Assembly (NCBI GenBank): GCA_913031145.1
Contig: CAJWCO010000021.1
Span: 1 to 41,606 of the forward strand
Length of the DNA stretch: 41,606 nucleotides
Source of the DNA: an uncultured Cellvibrionales bacterium
GTDB taxonomy: Bacteria > Pseudomonadota > Gammaproteobacteria > Pseudomonadales > Porticoccaceae
Reading direction: 5' to 3'
The first letter of the stretch is position 1, and each line of letters opens with the position of its first letter. Made by a program: the position numbers and the translations under genes. This document shows, piece by piece, positions 1 through 9,161 of this stretch. The notes beneath the pieces are model-generated. The model saw only the letters and a program-made list of their open reading frames with translations. It was not told the DNA's origin and did no database searches.

Positions 1-45
1 CAATTGGTTAAAAGCCAACTGCTCTACCAACTGAGCTAACGGCCC
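1..45 (-). tRNA. tRNA-Lys (UUU), 5' part only, cut by window edge
   Basis: Read on the minus strand, positions 45 to 1 give the 5' end of a tRNA: acceptor 5' strand GGGCCGT, D-arm with AGCTCAGTTGGTAGAGC, and an anticodon loop CTTTTAA with anticodon TTT at positions 12-10, as in bacterial tRNA-Lys. The variable loop, T-arm and 3' end lie outside the window. It sits 45 bp downstream of queC on the same strand, the arrangement also known in Pseudomonas. Confidence 0.93.
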
Positions 46-90
46 TCAGAAGAACGGGTATGATACGGAGGGGCGGGTAAATATCAAGCA

Positions 91-780
91 CTATTTTTGG
101 TACGCGGTTGGATCAGAAAGTCGTGCCATCTCAAACCCCTGCCTTCGCAAGCGACAGCTCTCACAACGCCCACAAGCCAAACCGTCAGATGACGCCTGAT
201 AACACGAAACCGAAGCGCCGTAGTCAAGGCCTAGCTGCGTTCCCCACTGAATAATCTCAGCTTTTGTTAGGTTAATGAGCGGTGTCTGAACGGTCAACCT
301 GCGGCCTTCCACGCTTGCTCGCGTTGCAAGATTAGCCATTGCTTCGAAAGCAGTGATGTATTCCGGACGGCAGTCCGGATACCCTGAGTAATCCACTGCG
401 TTAACGCCCACAAAAATATCGTGCGCTCCCAGTACTTCAGCCCAACCTAACGCAATCGACAAAAAGATCGTATTACGAGCGGGAACATACGTGATCGGAA
501 TGCCTTGTCCTTCTGATTCAGGTACCGGAATAGAGGTATCGGTCAGCGCTGACCCTCCAATAGCGGTCAGGTCAAGCACAACAACTTTGTGCTCACGCGA
601 ACCTATCGCTTTTGAAATACGCTTGGCAGCAACTAATTCAGAGCGGTGTCTTTGTCCGTAGTCAAAACTCAACGTAAAACATTCATACCCATTATTCTTG
701 GCAATCGCCAGGACTGTCGACGAATCAAGCCCACCGGAGACCAGCACCACCGCTTTTTTTTGGGTTTCTTCGCTACCCAC
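91..780 (-). CDS. queC: 7-cyano-7-deazaguanine (preQ0) synthase QueC
   Basis: Converts 7-carboxy-7-deazaguanine to preQ0 with ATP and ammonia in cytosolic queuosine synthesis. The 229-residue protein has the PP-loop SGGLDSS at residues 15-21 and four zinc-binding cysteines at 193, 203, 206 and 209 (C-x9-C-x2-C-x2-C), and is of normal family length. The start is GTG at 780, with a GGAGGT element about 12 bases upstream. It lies downstream of cpoB, as in Pseudomonas, but its usual partner queE is about 39 kb away at the other end of the window. A 138-bp gap separates it from cpoB, so it may be read through from the tol-pal operon or have its own promoter. Confidence 0.96.
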   Translation of the reverse strand: MGSEETQKKAVVLVSGGLDSSTVLAIAKNNGYECFTLSFDYGQRHRSELVAAKRISKAIGSREHKVVVLDLTAIGGSALTDTSIPVPESEGQGIPITYVPARNTIFLSIALGWAEVLGAHDIFVGVNAVDYSGYPDCRPEYITAFEAMANLATRASVEGRRLTVQTPLINLTKAEIIQWGTQLGLDYGASVSCYQASSDGLACGRCESCRLRRQGFEMARLSDPTAYQK

Positions 781-918
781 AATCTATTAACAACCTCCGT
801 GGACTGCTCATGACAGCACTCACTCCTCAGAAAAAGATTACGTAAAAATAACCCGCTTCTGGCTCACAATGTGCCAAGATGCTGAGGGTCGCGGTTCTAT
901 ACATTTAAGCACCGTGGC

Positions 919-1734
919 TTAGAAATTCGCTTGAAGGTATTTCGTCGCTTTTGATGCAACCGGACCCGCACTGTTCCCTACAGACTCAAGCAATGCGCGT
1001 GCACGCGCCATTTCGCCCCTTTGATGATAGATTTTTCCCAGTTTGAAACGGGCATCCATCTCCTTTCGGTGACCGACATGCTCATCAACAATACGAGAAA
1101 ACTCCAGCCGCGCTTGTTCCTCAAGGCCTTGAAGCAAAAAGATCTCTCCCAACCAATAACTCGCATTGGCCACGTACGGACTTTTTGGGAACTCTTCGAT
1201 GTGCGCTTTGAACGCAATAACGGCACCTTCCATATCGCGATCTTTGAGCAACATCGAAGAGGCTTTATCGTAGCTTTCTTTGACTTTTGACGCATCAACG
1301 TCGGCATTATTACTGCTAGGTAGGTATGAAGAATTGGCCGTCTGAGAGGTCGTGATAGGACTCGTTTCTACTGGGGTTACCCTCTCGGATGAAGATTCGC
1401 CCCCGGACACACGTCTGTCAAGATCTAAGTAATCGTCTAGCTGCTGCTGTTTAACTTGCTGCAAACGAAATTCGAGTGTGTCTACCATACCCCTAAGCTG
1501 TTGTACTTCAGCGCGTAATAGTTGCAGCGCCGAAAACGTCTCTTCAGGCACCGAGGTCGCTGTATCACGGATCACACCGACTTGCGTCTCCGCTATACCC
1601 TCCTCTGACGCACCTGAGTCTAGCGTGTTTAGCAATAACGATGAATCTAACTCGGATACAGGCGCCAGTTCCTGTGAAAAAACTGGAGCCACCATCAACA
1701 AACAAGATGGCACAAGCAACTTAAGCCTCAACAT
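919..1734 (-). CDS. cpoB: Cell division coordinator CpoB (YbgF), periplasmic TPR protein
   Basis: CpoB is a periplasmic protein that binds TolA and couples outer-membrane constriction to peptidoglycan synthesis at the division site. The 271-residue protein has a signal peptide (about residues 1-21, ending FSQ), a heptad-rich stretch at about 65-105 that fits the trimerisation coiled coil, a low-complexity Ser/Thr linker, and TPR-like helical repeats over about the last 120 residues, starting at SYDKASSMLL. It is the last gene of the tolQRAB-pal set, 93 bp after pal, in the standard order. Start is ATG at 1734. Confidence 0.94.
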   Translation of the reverse strand: MLRLKLLVPSCLLMVAPVFSQELAPVSELDSSLLLNTLDSGASEEGIAETQVGVIRDTATSVPEETFSALQLLRAEVQQLRGMVDTLEFRLQQVKQQQLDDYLDLDRRVSGGESSSERVTPVETSPITTSQTANSSYLPSSNNADVDASKVKESYDKASSMLLKDRDMEGAVIAFKAHIEEFPKSPYVANASYWLGEIFLLQGLEEQARLEFSRIVDEHVGHRKEMDARFKLGKIYHQRGEMARARALLESVGNSAGPVASKATKYLQANF

Positions 1735-1827
1735 GTCAACAGACCTTCCGAAAGGCCGGCGCTCTCACCATGTCACGCTCTCTATTCATCACAAACGAAT
1801 AACCTAGCAAGCTATTGGGCGTTTAGG

Positions 1828-2316
1828 TTACTTCAGCTCGACGCGGCGGTTCATGGCCCAAGATTCGTTATTGCTCCCGAATGAAGCTGCTCGCTCTTCA
1901 CCATAACTAACGACTTCGACCAAGCCTCCGGACACACCTTGCAAAACGAGAAACTCTTTGACAGCCTTTGCACGGCGTTCGCCCAACGCCATGTTGTATT
2001 CTCGGGTACCGCGCTCATCGGCGTGCCCTTCGAGTCGAACATTGCGTGGCGAGTTTTGGAGCGATATTGCGTGTTCCATTAGAGCAGAGCGAGAATCCGC
2101 ATTCAGTGTCGCTTTATCGAAATCAAAGTAAAATACGGTTGCCGCCATCACTACAGGCGCCATAGGTGTTTCCTCAACCGGCGTCTCCAAAACCGCAGTC
2201 GCAACCTCAGTTTCTTCAATGCTGGTCGTTTCTTCTACCGGAGCGGTGCTACAGCCGGCCAAGACGAGAGCCACCAGTAGTAGAATTGACGAGTATACGT
2301 TTAACGGGTTTTTCAT
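1828..2316 (-). CDS. pal: Peptidoglycan-associated lipoprotein Pal
   Basis: Pal is an outer-membrane lipoprotein that binds peptidoglycan and TolB in the Tol-Pal envelope-constriction machine. I place the start at ATG 2316, giving 162 residues: a GGAG box lies six bases upstream, whereas the longer frame would start at a TTG that overlaps this box. The signal sequence ends in the lipobox LAGC with Cys22 as the lipidated residue. A short Thr/Glu/Pro-rich linker follows, then a C-terminal OmpA-type domain with GHADERGTREYN and the Arg-rich MNRRVELK end. The 90-bp gap after tolB is AT-rich and could hold a separate promoter. Confidence 0.95.
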   Translation of the reverse strand: MKNPLNVYSSILLLVALVLAGCSTAPVEETTSIEETEVATAVLETPVEETPMAPVVMAATVFYFDFDKATLNADSRSALMEHAISLQNSPRNVRLEGHADERGTREYNMALGERRAKAVKEFLVLQGVSGGLVEVVSYGEERAASFGSNNESWAMNRRVELK

Positions 2317-2406
2317 TGTTTGCTCCAAGTGAAAAAGTTTTTAAAAATTTGCGTGCACAACGTGCCGAACCGATCGAACATTACTATATTTTAGCAGAAA
2401 AACGCG

Positions 2407-3705
2407 TCAGCGTAAAAACGGCGACCACGACGGCTCTCGCACATCGCCCGCTCGCGCAGGCAACACATACTTGACCCCCGCGTCCAAAGACACCGCAGCT
2501 AACACCCCACGGTCGTTCTGCTTAGTCGCGTACATTATCATCGCGCCATTGGGCGCCACTGTAGGCGATTCATCCAGTCGAGTCTCCGTCAATTCCCGCA
2601 ATCTACGAGTCTGCAAATCAAACGCCGCAATGTGGAAAACATTACTCTGTCGATGCACCATCGCCAAAGTTCTACCGTCCGGTGCTAAGCTTGCACGCGC
2701 ATTGTAGTTACCCTCAAATGTTAGGCGTTCAGTGGCCTTGGATGCAATATTTAATTTATATATTTGCGGCGTACCACCACGATCAGAGGTAAAAAGTAAA
2801 CTTTTTCCATCCGGCATCCATGTCGGCTCAGTATCAATGGCAAAATGCCGAGTTAATCGCCTAAATTGCATACTGCCGAGATTGAGGAGATAAATTTCGG
2901 GATTTCCATCTTTGGACAAGACTAACGCCATCTCTCGGCCGTCGGGCGACCAAGCAGGTGCGCCATTAAGTCCCTTAAAGTTCGTGAGTTGCTGGCGCTC
3001 TGCAGTACTCAAACTTTGACGCCATATGGCGGGACGCCCCGTTTCAAACGAAACATATGCCAACGATTGACCATCGGGTGACCACGTCGGTGACATAATC
3101 GGCTCTGACGATTCCAACATCAATTTCTCACGCGCACCATCCGCATCTGCAACATGCAACCGATACACATACTGCCCCGACGCTCGCATTGCCGTTACAT
3201 ACGCAATCCGAGTAGAAAAGATACCACGAATTCCAGTGATCGCCTGATACACTTTGTCACTAATTAAATGACTTAAATCACGCATCTGCCGCGCGTTACC
3301 GGACACTTTATGCCTGAAAACTACTTTTTGCGCAGTGACATTTAACAAGCTAAATTCGATATCGTATCGGCCAGCTTCCCTCGGCGTCATTGCTCCGATC
3401 ACCAAGTACTCGCTTCCCAGTAACCGCCAATCGCGGTAATAAACATCTTTCACCAGACTCGGATAAGCCAACATATCTTTTCTTGGCGTTACCGAGAACA
3501 GACCACTGCGTTGCAGGTCCGCCTCGACAATACGCGCCACATCAAGCGTCAATGAATCGTTCGCATTAACAATAGGCGCCACGGCAATCTTTGTGGGCGT
3601 GTCATTACCTTGAGTGACTCGAATCACGAGTTCGCCCCAACAAGGACTCACAAATATCAGCAACAAAACGCTGATATGCAAATTAACCACTCTCCACTTG
3701 CTCAT
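2407..3705 (-). CDS. tolB: Tol-Pal system beta-propeller protein TolB
   Basis: TolB is the periplasmic propeller protein that shuttles between Pal and the TolA C-terminal domain. The 432-residue chain has a signal peptide (about residues 1-24, ending CWG), an N-terminal alpha/beta domain with the KIAVAPI strand, and repeated propeller blades marked by WSPDG-type motifs (TWSPDGQSLAY, AWSPDGREMAL, TWMPDGKSLLF, and degenerate LAPDGRTLAM and VAPNGAMIMY). Its length is typical. The ATG is two bases after the tolA stop, implying translational coupling. Confidence 0.97.
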   Translation of the reverse strand: MSKWRVVNLHISVLLLIFVSPCWGELVIRVTQGNDTPTKIAVAPIVNANDSLTLDVARIVEADLQRSGLFSVTPRKDMLAYPSLVKDVYYRDWRLLGSEYLVIGAMTPREAGRYDIEFSLLNVTAQKVVFRHKVSGNARQMRDLSHLISDKVYQAITGIRGIFSTRIAYVTAMRASGQYVYRLHVADADGAREKLMLESSEPIMSPTWSPDGQSLAYVSFETGRPAIWRQSLSTAERQQLTNFKGLNGAPAWSPDGREMALVLSKDGNPEIYLLNLGSMQFRRLTRHFAIDTEPTWMPDGKSLLFTSDRGGTPQIYKLNIASKATERLTFEGNYNARASLAPDGRTLAMVHRQSNVFHIAAFDLQTRRLRELTETRLDESPTVAPNGAMIMYATKQNDRGVLAAVSLDAGVKYVLPARAGDVREPSWSPFLR

Positions 3706-3707
3706 AC

Positions 3708-4442
3708 TTACAACCTTAAATCTTCTGGACTAAAAGCCACATCGACCGACCTAAATTTTAACTCAAACAAGCGACTATCCATAGCTTGTAATTCAATGAA
3801 AGGCGCCGCTTTATAAACCGCTTGCTCAACCGACTGATCAAAGGCCGGATCCCCGCTCGATTTCACAATTAATACCCCCACGACGCGCCCTGTGGGAACA
3901 AGGCGGATGCGCACCTGAGCACTCATGCCTCGCCGAGCCCTTGGGGGACGACTCCAGTTTTCTGACAGCCTCTTCTGAATTATTTGCCGATAACTATTTG
4001 CTGCACGTTCGTTGTCTTGCTCATCCTGTGCTGCGGCCTCTTGTGCCAACAGATCATCAAAAGCCTTTTGCTCGCGCCGCTGCTTTTCATCCGCTTCTTG
4101 CTGACGTAACTGCTCGGCCGCACGCTTGGCTAATTCAACTTTTTCACGTTCTTTTTTTCGCGCAAGATCTTTCTCTTTTTTTAACTTTTCAATACTACGC
4201 TGTGCTGCCTCTTTCTGCCGTCTTTTTTCGCGCGTGATATCGGCGGGAGAACGCGAAGCTTTGGGCGGCTGTTTTGGTGGCGCTTTGGGTGCTAGCTGGA
4301 CTAACTCTGCAGCGACATAGTTTGGCTGGATAAAGACATCATCAGCGGGTGATTCCCACTGCACCCAAAGTGCCGTGATCACGGCCAAATGCAGTAACAC
4401 GCTGACCACAGCGCCAATCAAATAGGTGTAAAGGCGACCCAC
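3708..4442 (-). CDS. tolA: Inner-membrane-anchored energy transducer TolA
   Basis: TolA links the TolQ-TolR motor to TolB and Pal across the periplasm. The 244-residue protein has one N-terminal transmembrane helix (about 7-29), a proline/lysine-rich hinge, a long charged helical region rich in Lys, Glu, Arg, Ala and Gln (about 62-145, domain II), and a C-terminal TonB-like domain (about 148-244). That domain includes the family-typical RISENW-like stretch (here RLSENWSRPP) and SSGDPAFDQSVEQAV. Domain II is shorter than in E. coli TolA (about 420 residues). The start is GTG at 4442, one base after the tolR stop, so translation is probably coupled. Confidence 0.94.
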   Translation of the reverse strand: MGRLYTYLIGAVVSVLLHLAVITALWVQWESPADDVFIQPNYVAAELVQLAPKAPPKQPPKASRSPADITREKRRQKEAAQRSIEKLKKEKDLARKKEREKVELAKRAAEQLRQQEADEKQRREQKAFDDLLAQEAAAQDEQDNERAANSYRQIIQKRLSENWSRPPRARRGMSAQVRIRLVPTGRVVGVLIVKSSGDPAFDQSVEQAVYKAAPFIELQAMDSRLFELKFRSVDVAFSPEDLRL

Positions 4443-4443
4443 A

Positions 4444-4866
4444 CTAGTTGCCGAGGGGCTCAGTTACCAACCCCACACTGGCTGCACCGACTAACTGTAG
4501 TTCGCTCATCAAGGCAACAACACGGCCATAATCAACGCGACTATCGCCCCAAACGAGCACCGGCGTATCGGGTGACTGGCGTAAGATTTTTCCCACACGA
4601 CTTTTAATTTCTGTCAAACTTTCCGCCTGATTGGTTCCCTCACGATCTATCCAGTACGTTCCGTCGGCTTTCACAGAGACAATGAAAGGTTCGCTATCCC
4701 CGCTCTCCAAAGGCGCCGAATTGGCAGGCGGCAGATTAACTTTTACGCCCTGCATTAACAACGGCGCGGTAATCATAAAAACCACCAACAAAACGAGCAT
4801 CACGTCGATGTAGGGAACGACGTTAATTTCAGCAACTAGTTTTTTCTTCGGCTGTCGTGACTTCAT
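4444..4866 (-). CDS. tolR: Tol-Pal motor protein TolR
   Basis: This ExbD/TolR-family inner-membrane protein forms the proton-driven motor with TolQ. It has 140 residues with a single N-terminal transmembrane helix, and Asp21 in the PYIDVMLVLL segment is in the position of the proton-carrying aspartate. The periplasmic domain follows. The start is ATG at 4866. The gene is 31 bp after tolQ and one base before tolA, in the usual operon order. Confidence 0.96.
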   Translation of the reverse strand: MKSRQPKKKLVAEINVVPYIDVMLVLLVVFMITAPLLMQGVKVNLPPANSAPLESGDSEPFIVSVKADGTYWIDREGTNQAESLTEIKSRVGKILRQSPDTPVLVWGDSRVDYGRVVALMSELQLVGAASVGLVTEPLGN

Positions 4867-4897
4867 TCCGCTTATTCACCCTTACCTGTTGGATTCG

Positions 4898-5587
4898 CTA
4901 ACGAGCATGGACTTGTCGGTACAAAATACTTGAAAATTCATCGGCAAACGTCTCGTAACTGCCATAAATTCGCTCCGCCAGCGCCGCATACCGATTGTAA
5001 GCAATGACCGCTGGAATCGCAGCAAACAGTCCCATCGCGGTGGCAATCAGTGCCTCTGATATCCCCGGAGCAACGGTCGCTAGTGTCGCCTGCTGAACCA
5101 TTGCCAAACCACGAAACGAGTTCATAATCCCCCAAACGGTGCCAAACAAACCGATATAAGGGCTGACAGAAGCAACACTTGCCAAAAAGGGTAAATGCGT
5201 ACTCAGATTTTCTTCTTCGCGAGATAGCGCGATGCGCATCGCACGATCTGTACTTTCCATTATCGCGTCAGCTGGCGTTTTGTTAGCTTGCGTCAACCGA
5301 TGGAACTCTCGAAAGCCGGCGCGAAAGATATTTTCAATGCCGGTGGTGCTTTGGTTTTCTTGATGACTTTCGGAGATCTCACGGTAAAGACTATTAAGAT
5401 CAATGCCTGACCAAAATGTTTCTTCAAATGTCTTAAAGTCGCGCTGCGCCGCGCTCAAATAGAACCCGCGTTGCACAATCATTACCCAAGAAATAACGGA
5501 CGCCAAAAATAAGATACCCATGACTGCTTGAACCAGAACACTCGCATTGAGAACCAGCGATACTATCGATAAGTTTTCTACCACCAC
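4898..5587 (-). CDS. tolQ: Tol-Pal motor protein TolQ
   Basis: This MotA/TolQ/ExbB-family subunit forms the motor channel around TolR. The 229-residue protein has three hydrophobic segments (about 17-38, 135-155 and 170-192) and the typical SVSPYIGLFGTVWGIM and ISEALIATAMGLFAAIPAVIAYN stretches flanking and forming the second and third helices. The start is GTG at 5587, with a GGAG box eight bases upstream; a second GTG immediately follows and cannot be excluded. ybgC ends 13 bp upstream. Confidence 0.96.
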   Translation of the reverse strand: MVVENLSIVSLVLNASVLVQAVMGILFLASVISWVMIVQRGFYLSAAQRDFKTFEETFWSGIDLNSLYREISESHQENQSTTGIENIFRAGFREFHRLTQANKTPADAIMESTDRAMRIALSREEENLSTHLPFLASVASVSPYIGLFGTVWGIMNSFRGLAMVQQATLATVAPGISEALIATAMGLFAAIPAVIAYNRYAALAERIYGSYETFADEFSSILYRQVHAR

Positions 5588-5600
5588 AATCGTTACTCCG

Positions 5601-6005
5601 TTACGTACTAAGCTGTTGTTGCAAAGTGGCCAGCATCGGCTTAGGCATTGCCCGCGGGCGCTTACTCAACTCGTCAATGCAAGCGGCTTTGACCGTCCCC
5701 TGAGCCAGCAATTGGCCATCGCGCACGACATCTTGGCGCATCTCAAAAGTCACGCGGGTGACACGGGTCAAAAGCGCTGATACTTGAATTTCATCATCCA
5801 ACGTAGCCGGTTTAAAATAGCGCACTGAAATATCGCGCACCACAAATTGTAACCCCTCAAATAATGCGGGCTTTGAATACCCTAAATAACGAAAATACTC
5901 GGTTCGACCGCGTTCCATATATTTCAAGTAATTGGCGTAATAAACGATCCCGCCAGCGTCCGTATCCTCGACATAAACTCGTAGGGTGTGAGCGAAGTTA
6001 TGCAT
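5601..6005 (-). CDS. ybgC: Tol-Pal-associated acyl-CoA thioesterase YbgC
   Basis: YbgC is a hotdog-fold thioesterase of the 4-hydroxybenzoyl-CoA thioesterase family and is nearly always the first gene of the tol-pal operon. The 134-residue protein carries the active-site segment [20 protein letters not shown], whose aspartate is catalytic in the family. The ATG at 6005 overlaps the end of ruvB by eight bases (ATGCATAA), so ruvB and the tol operon are probably co-transcribed and coupled. Confidence 0.95.
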   Translation of the reverse strand: MHNFAHTLRVYVEDTDAGGIVYYANYLKYMERGRTEYFRYLGYSKPALFEGLQFVVRDISVRYFKPATLDDEIQVSALLTRVTRVTFEMRQDVVRDGQLLAQGTVKAACIDELSKRPRAMPKPMLATLQQQLST

Positions 6006-7047
6006 TATTTATGTCTATTGGAGACTCCCCCTGCTCACGATGATGCCTCGGCCGCGGCAGGCCAAAGTGCTCATAGGTCAGTCGAGTCGCCATGCGGCCG
6101 CGCGATGTACGCATTAAATAACCCTGCTGAATTAAATAAGGCTCAAGTACATCTTCAATGGTGCCTCGCTCCTCACTGAGTGCCGCAGCTAGGCTGTCCA
6201 CACCCACGGGACCCCCGTCGAACTTTTCAACGAGCGTCAATAACAGCCGCCTATCTGAATGGTCAAATCCGTGATGATCCACGTTCAACATATTCAGTGC
6301 CGCATCAGCAATGACCGCTGTCACTACCCCATCGCCTTTGACTTCAGCATAATCTCTGACACGGCGGAGCAAGCGGTTTGCAATCCTCGGCGTTCCTCGC
6401 GAGCGTCGCGCAATCTCAACGGCTCCGTCATGGTCCACCGCCACATTTAATATGCCGCCCGCTCTGCCGACAATGGAAGTGAGGTCCTCAACCGAATAAA
6501 ACTCAAGTCGTTGAACGATACCAAACCGGTCGCGCAACGGAGACGTGAGCAAGCCCGCTCGGGTGGTCGCTCCAACCAACGTAAAGGGTGGCAGATCCAG
6601 TTTAATGGAGCGCGCCGCCGGCCCCTCGCCAATCATAATATCCAATTGGTAATCTTCCATCGCGGGATACAAAATCTCCTCAACGACAGGGCTAAGGCGA
6701 TGAATCTCATCGATGAACAAAACGTCACCAGGCTCTAGATTTGTCATCAAGGCTGCAATGTCACCGGCCTTCTCGAGCACAGGCCCAGAAGTAGTTTTTA
6801 AATCCACGCACATTTCGTTGGCAATGATATGGGCTAGCGTCGTCTTACCCAGTCCGGGAGGACCAAATACTAAACAATGATCGAGAGGTTCCGACCGTCT
6901 GCGCGCCGCCTCGATAAAAATCTCTAATTGTTCCTTCACCACTGGTTGGCCGACGTAATCAGCGAGTGAAATAGGACGCAACGTGCGGTCAAAATGCTCT
7001 TCAGCACCCGCCGTGTTAGCTGATATGAGTCGATCGGGCTCGATCAT
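5998..7047 (-). CDS. ruvB: Holliday junction ATP-dependent helicase RuvB
   Basis: RuvB is the AAA+ motor that drives Holliday-junction branch migration with RuvA. I use ATG 7047, which gives 349 residues beginning MIEPDRLIS, as in the family. The open frame extends 19 codons further to an ATG at 7104 that has a GAGAG-like box; that extension has no family support. Visible motifs are Walker [10 protein letters not shown], Walker [13 protein letters not shown], sensor 1 GATTRAG, and a C-terminal winged-helix domain. The gap to ruvA is 110 bp. Confidence 0.96.
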   Translation of the reverse strand: MIEPDRLISANTAGAEEHFDRTLRPISLADYVGQPVVKEQLEIFIEAARRRSEPLDHCLVFGPPGLGKTTLAHIIANEMCVDLKTTSGPVLEKAGDIAALMTNLEPGDVLFIDEIHRLSPVVEEILYPAMEDYQLDIMIGEGPAARSIKLDLPPFTLVGATTRAGLLTSPLRDRFGIVQRLEFYSVEDLTSIVGRAGGILNVAVDHDGAVEIARRSRGTPRIANRLLRRVRDYAEVKGDGVVTAVIADAALNMLNVDHHGFDHSDRRLLLTLVEKFDGGPVGVDSLAAALSEERGTIEDVLEPYLIQQGYLMRTSRGRMATRLTYEHFGLPRPRHHREQGESPIDINNA

Positions 7048-7157
7048 ATTAGGATTATCCAAACAAGCGAAACTCAATGAGAATAATACCATCTGCGCGC
7101 GCATAACGCTCTCTCAATATGTTGCTTTCGCGGGTATCGCTATAATGACAAAAATAC

Positions 7158-7757
7158 CTATCGCGCGACCACATTCTTAAGTGCGGCCCGAATTAACTGC
7201 TCTGCACCGCTTAAACCATCATTGGCGACTCGGCTAACCATTTTGCTGGCCTCTTGCGGTCGATAACCCAATGCAATCAGTGCGCTTTCTGCCTCTTCGA
7301 GGATTCCGATGTTCGTCTGCGATCGCCGAGAGCCCTCATCCTGAGCATTCTGGGGCTCTGTGAGTTTGTCCCGCATTTCGATGACTAATCGCTCGGCCGT
7401 CTTCTTTCCGACACCCGGCAATCGAACCAAACTAGCAATGTCGTTACGCCGCACGCAGGCAGAAAAGTCGTCTGCCGACATGCCCGACAAAATGGCGAGC
7501 CCCAGTTTTGGCCCGACACCATTCACTTTTACCAGATGCCTAAAGAGCGTGCGTTCCGATACTCTTGTAAAACCATAGAGCTGCTGTGCATCCTCACGCA
7601 CCACGAAGTGCGTATGCAGTGTCACCGTGGCGTTGATGTCAGGCGTCTCAAAAAAACTGTTGAGCGACACCAGAACTTCATAGCCAACGCCATGAACGTC
7701 AATTAACAAGCTGGAGGATTGCTTTTCTATTATTTTTCCGGTTAGTTGGGCAATCAT
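7158..7757 (-). CDS. ruvA: Holliday junction branch migration protein RuvA
   Basis: RuvA is the tetrameric junction-binding partner of RuvB. I use ATG 7757 (199 residues, starting MIAQLTGKII) because an AGGAG box lies eight bases upstream; a GTG at 7766 would sit on that box. The chain has the N-terminal OB domain, the two helix-hairpin-helix motifs (VNGVGPKLGLAIL and LPGVGKKTAERLV), a linker, and the C-terminal domain III that contacts RuvB (ALIALGYRPQEA). Confidence 0.95.
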   Translation of the reverse strand: MIAQLTGKIIEKQSSSLLIDVHGVGYEVLVSLNSFFETPDINATVTLHTHFVVREDAQQLYGFTRVSERTLFRHLVKVNGVGPKLGLAILSGMSADDFSACVRRNDIASLVRLPGVGKKTAERLVIEMRDKLTEPQNAQDEGSRRSQTNIGILEEAESALIALGYRPQEASKMVSRVANDGLSGAEQLIRAALKNVVAR

Positions 7758-7885
7758 TAGCCTCACTCCTGTTGTTTATCTTTGCCGGCCGCGCAGTCAG
7801 TGTCTGCTCTTTGCCATTTCATTTATTACTTTTTCAGTTTAGAGTAGCGCGTATTCCGCCATTATCATCGGCAATCTCTCACGCA

Positions 7886-8410
7886 TTAGCTGTGTCGACC
7901 ACGCCCGTAACGTTGACTTCCCGAACCGCTCAGTGCCACCTGCAAACGCACACTGTGGGCATGGCAAATTGCCACAGCCAACGCATCAGCGGCGTCTTCG
8001 GCGGGCGTTGCATTTAATTTTAACAACTGCGTCACCATCGCTTGAACTTGCGCTTTGTCCGCAGCGCCGTGCCCAACAACCGCTTGCTTAACGCTTCGTG
8101 CTGCGTACTCACCCACGACGAGGTCTACATTGACGCCCGCCACGATCGCCGCACCCCGCGCCTGCCCAAGTTTTAGCGCGGCCCTAGGATCTCTTGCAGA
8201 AAAAATATCTTCGATGCCCATGTGCTCAGGACGGTACTGCTCTATGATCTGACTCACGGCATCGTAAATAATTTTAAGTCTGGCAGGTAAGGCACCGTCA
8301 GTCACGCGCACGATTCCGCTCGCCACATAAGTCAGCCGGTCGCCTTGAGCATCGATAATGCCGTACCCTGTGCGCCGTGATCCCGGGTCGATTCCTATGA
8401 TACGCAGCAT
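7886..8410 (-). CDS. ruvC: Crossover junction endodeoxyribonuclease RuvC
   Basis: RuvC resolves Holliday junctions as a dimer. From ATG 8410 the protein has 174 residues, matching E. coli RuvC, and starts [17 protein letters not shown]. The first acidic residue is the Asp of GIDPG, the second the Glu of MGIEDIF, and the last pair lies in the [13 protein letters not shown] segment. A longer frame to TTG 8449 adds 13 codons without family support. No clear ribosome-binding site is seen before the ATG. It is the first gene of the ruvCAB-tol-pal block, followed by a 128-bp gap to ruvA. Confidence 0.95.
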   Translation of the reverse strand: MLRIIGIDPGSRRTGYGIIDAQGDRLTYVASGIVRVTDGALPARLKIIYDAVSQIIEQYRPEHMGIEDIFSARDPRAALKLGQARGAAIVAGVNVDLVVGEYAARSVKQAVVGHGAADKAQVQAMVTQLLKLNATPAEDAADALAVAICHAHSVRLQVALSGSGSQRYGRGRHS

Positions 8411-8687
8411 ATGTTTGTCGTGTTCAGGGTTAAAGATGAAGTGTTGCAATGCAACTCACTGCAGTCAACTATTATCGCGTGCGCGCGCATGATGACTCAA
8501 CCGAAAGATACCGCAAGAACGTTCGAGCCCTAATAACGCGTCCCGTGGTGATTAAAAGAAAATCCAGACAACGATATTTTTTGTTCAATAGAGCAACGAA
8601 TTTATTGAAAATAAAAAATATGTAAATGACATTGAAAGCAAAACTCTAGTGCTGTTACACCCCTGTTCAAAAACTAAGGACGTCGTG

Positions 8688-8921
8688 TCACAAGTCACGC
8701 TCTAATTTTTTCTCATTAATCGTGTGGATCGTCGAAGTACCCAACACACCATATAAAATTAGATTAAGCGGCCCCTTTAAATCACTGTTAGCCGCCACAA
8801 AAGGCACCTCATCTGCAAACTCGATCGAACGGGCCTCGACCCAATCACTCGCAAACAACGGTAACGCAGCCAAACTCGTCACTCCAAAACAAAAAAATGC
8901 AATTCTTAACCTATCTTTCAT
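8688..8921 (-). CDS. Small exported protein of unknown function
   Basis: A 77-residue open frame with an ATG at 8921 and a well-placed AGGA box (GGAAAGGATTCAAC before the start). The N-terminus is a typical Sec signal peptide: MKDR, a hydrophobic core to about residue 23, and a likely cut after LFAS or nearby. The mature part is about 52 residues and contains a weakly hydrophobic stretch (PLNLILYGVLGT) and a charged C-terminus (NEKKLERDL). I recognise no family. It lies alone between the M16 peptidase gene and ruvC, behind a leader with three GC-rich hairpins. The signal peptide and ribosome-binding site argue for a real gene; its length and lack of relatives argue for caution. Confidence 0.6.
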   Translation of the reverse strand: MKDRLRIAFFCFGVTSLAALPLFASDWVEARSIEFADEVPFVAANSDLKGPLNLILYGVLGTSTIHTINEKKLERDL

Positions 8922-8939
8922 GTTGAATCCTTTCCCTCA

Positions 8940-9005
8940 GAGCGCGATGCTCCATGTCTTTAAATCCCTTTAAGAAGCGCGATGCGCTCCGGGCGCTGGG
9001 CGCCC
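8940..9005 (-). promoter_or_regulatory. Three GC-rich hairpins in the leader of the small exported gene
   Basis: Three short perfect inverted repeats follow one another: GAGC/GCTC (8940-8943 and 8949-8952), AGCGC/GCGCT (8976-8980 and 8984-8988), and GGGCGC/GCGCCC (8991-8996 and 9000-9005). On the minus strand the first two share the core GCATCGCGCT. The set lies 18-84 bases upstream of the ATG at 8921 and about 160 bases after the M16 stop. There is no T-tract, so a standard intrinsic terminator is unlikely. A structured leader, an attenuator, or a Rho-type or REP-like processing site are alternatives. Confidence 0.4.
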
Positions 9006-9161
9006 AACCTTCGTAATATTGACTCTTTTTTCAATCTCACACGCCCATATTTTGTGACGAGTGACTTTAATTTAATTTTCAAAAACACCAAAAGTACTGA
9101 GAGCATAGACTATTGTATCGAGTACGCACCATTATTTTAGCAAAAGTTCTTTAATCAGCAA

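Noticed and set aside
7048-7104. 19-codon N-terminal extension of RuvB
   Set aside because: Family proteins begin at MIExDRLIS; the extension is unlike any RuvB domain, though a GAGAG box precedes its ATG.
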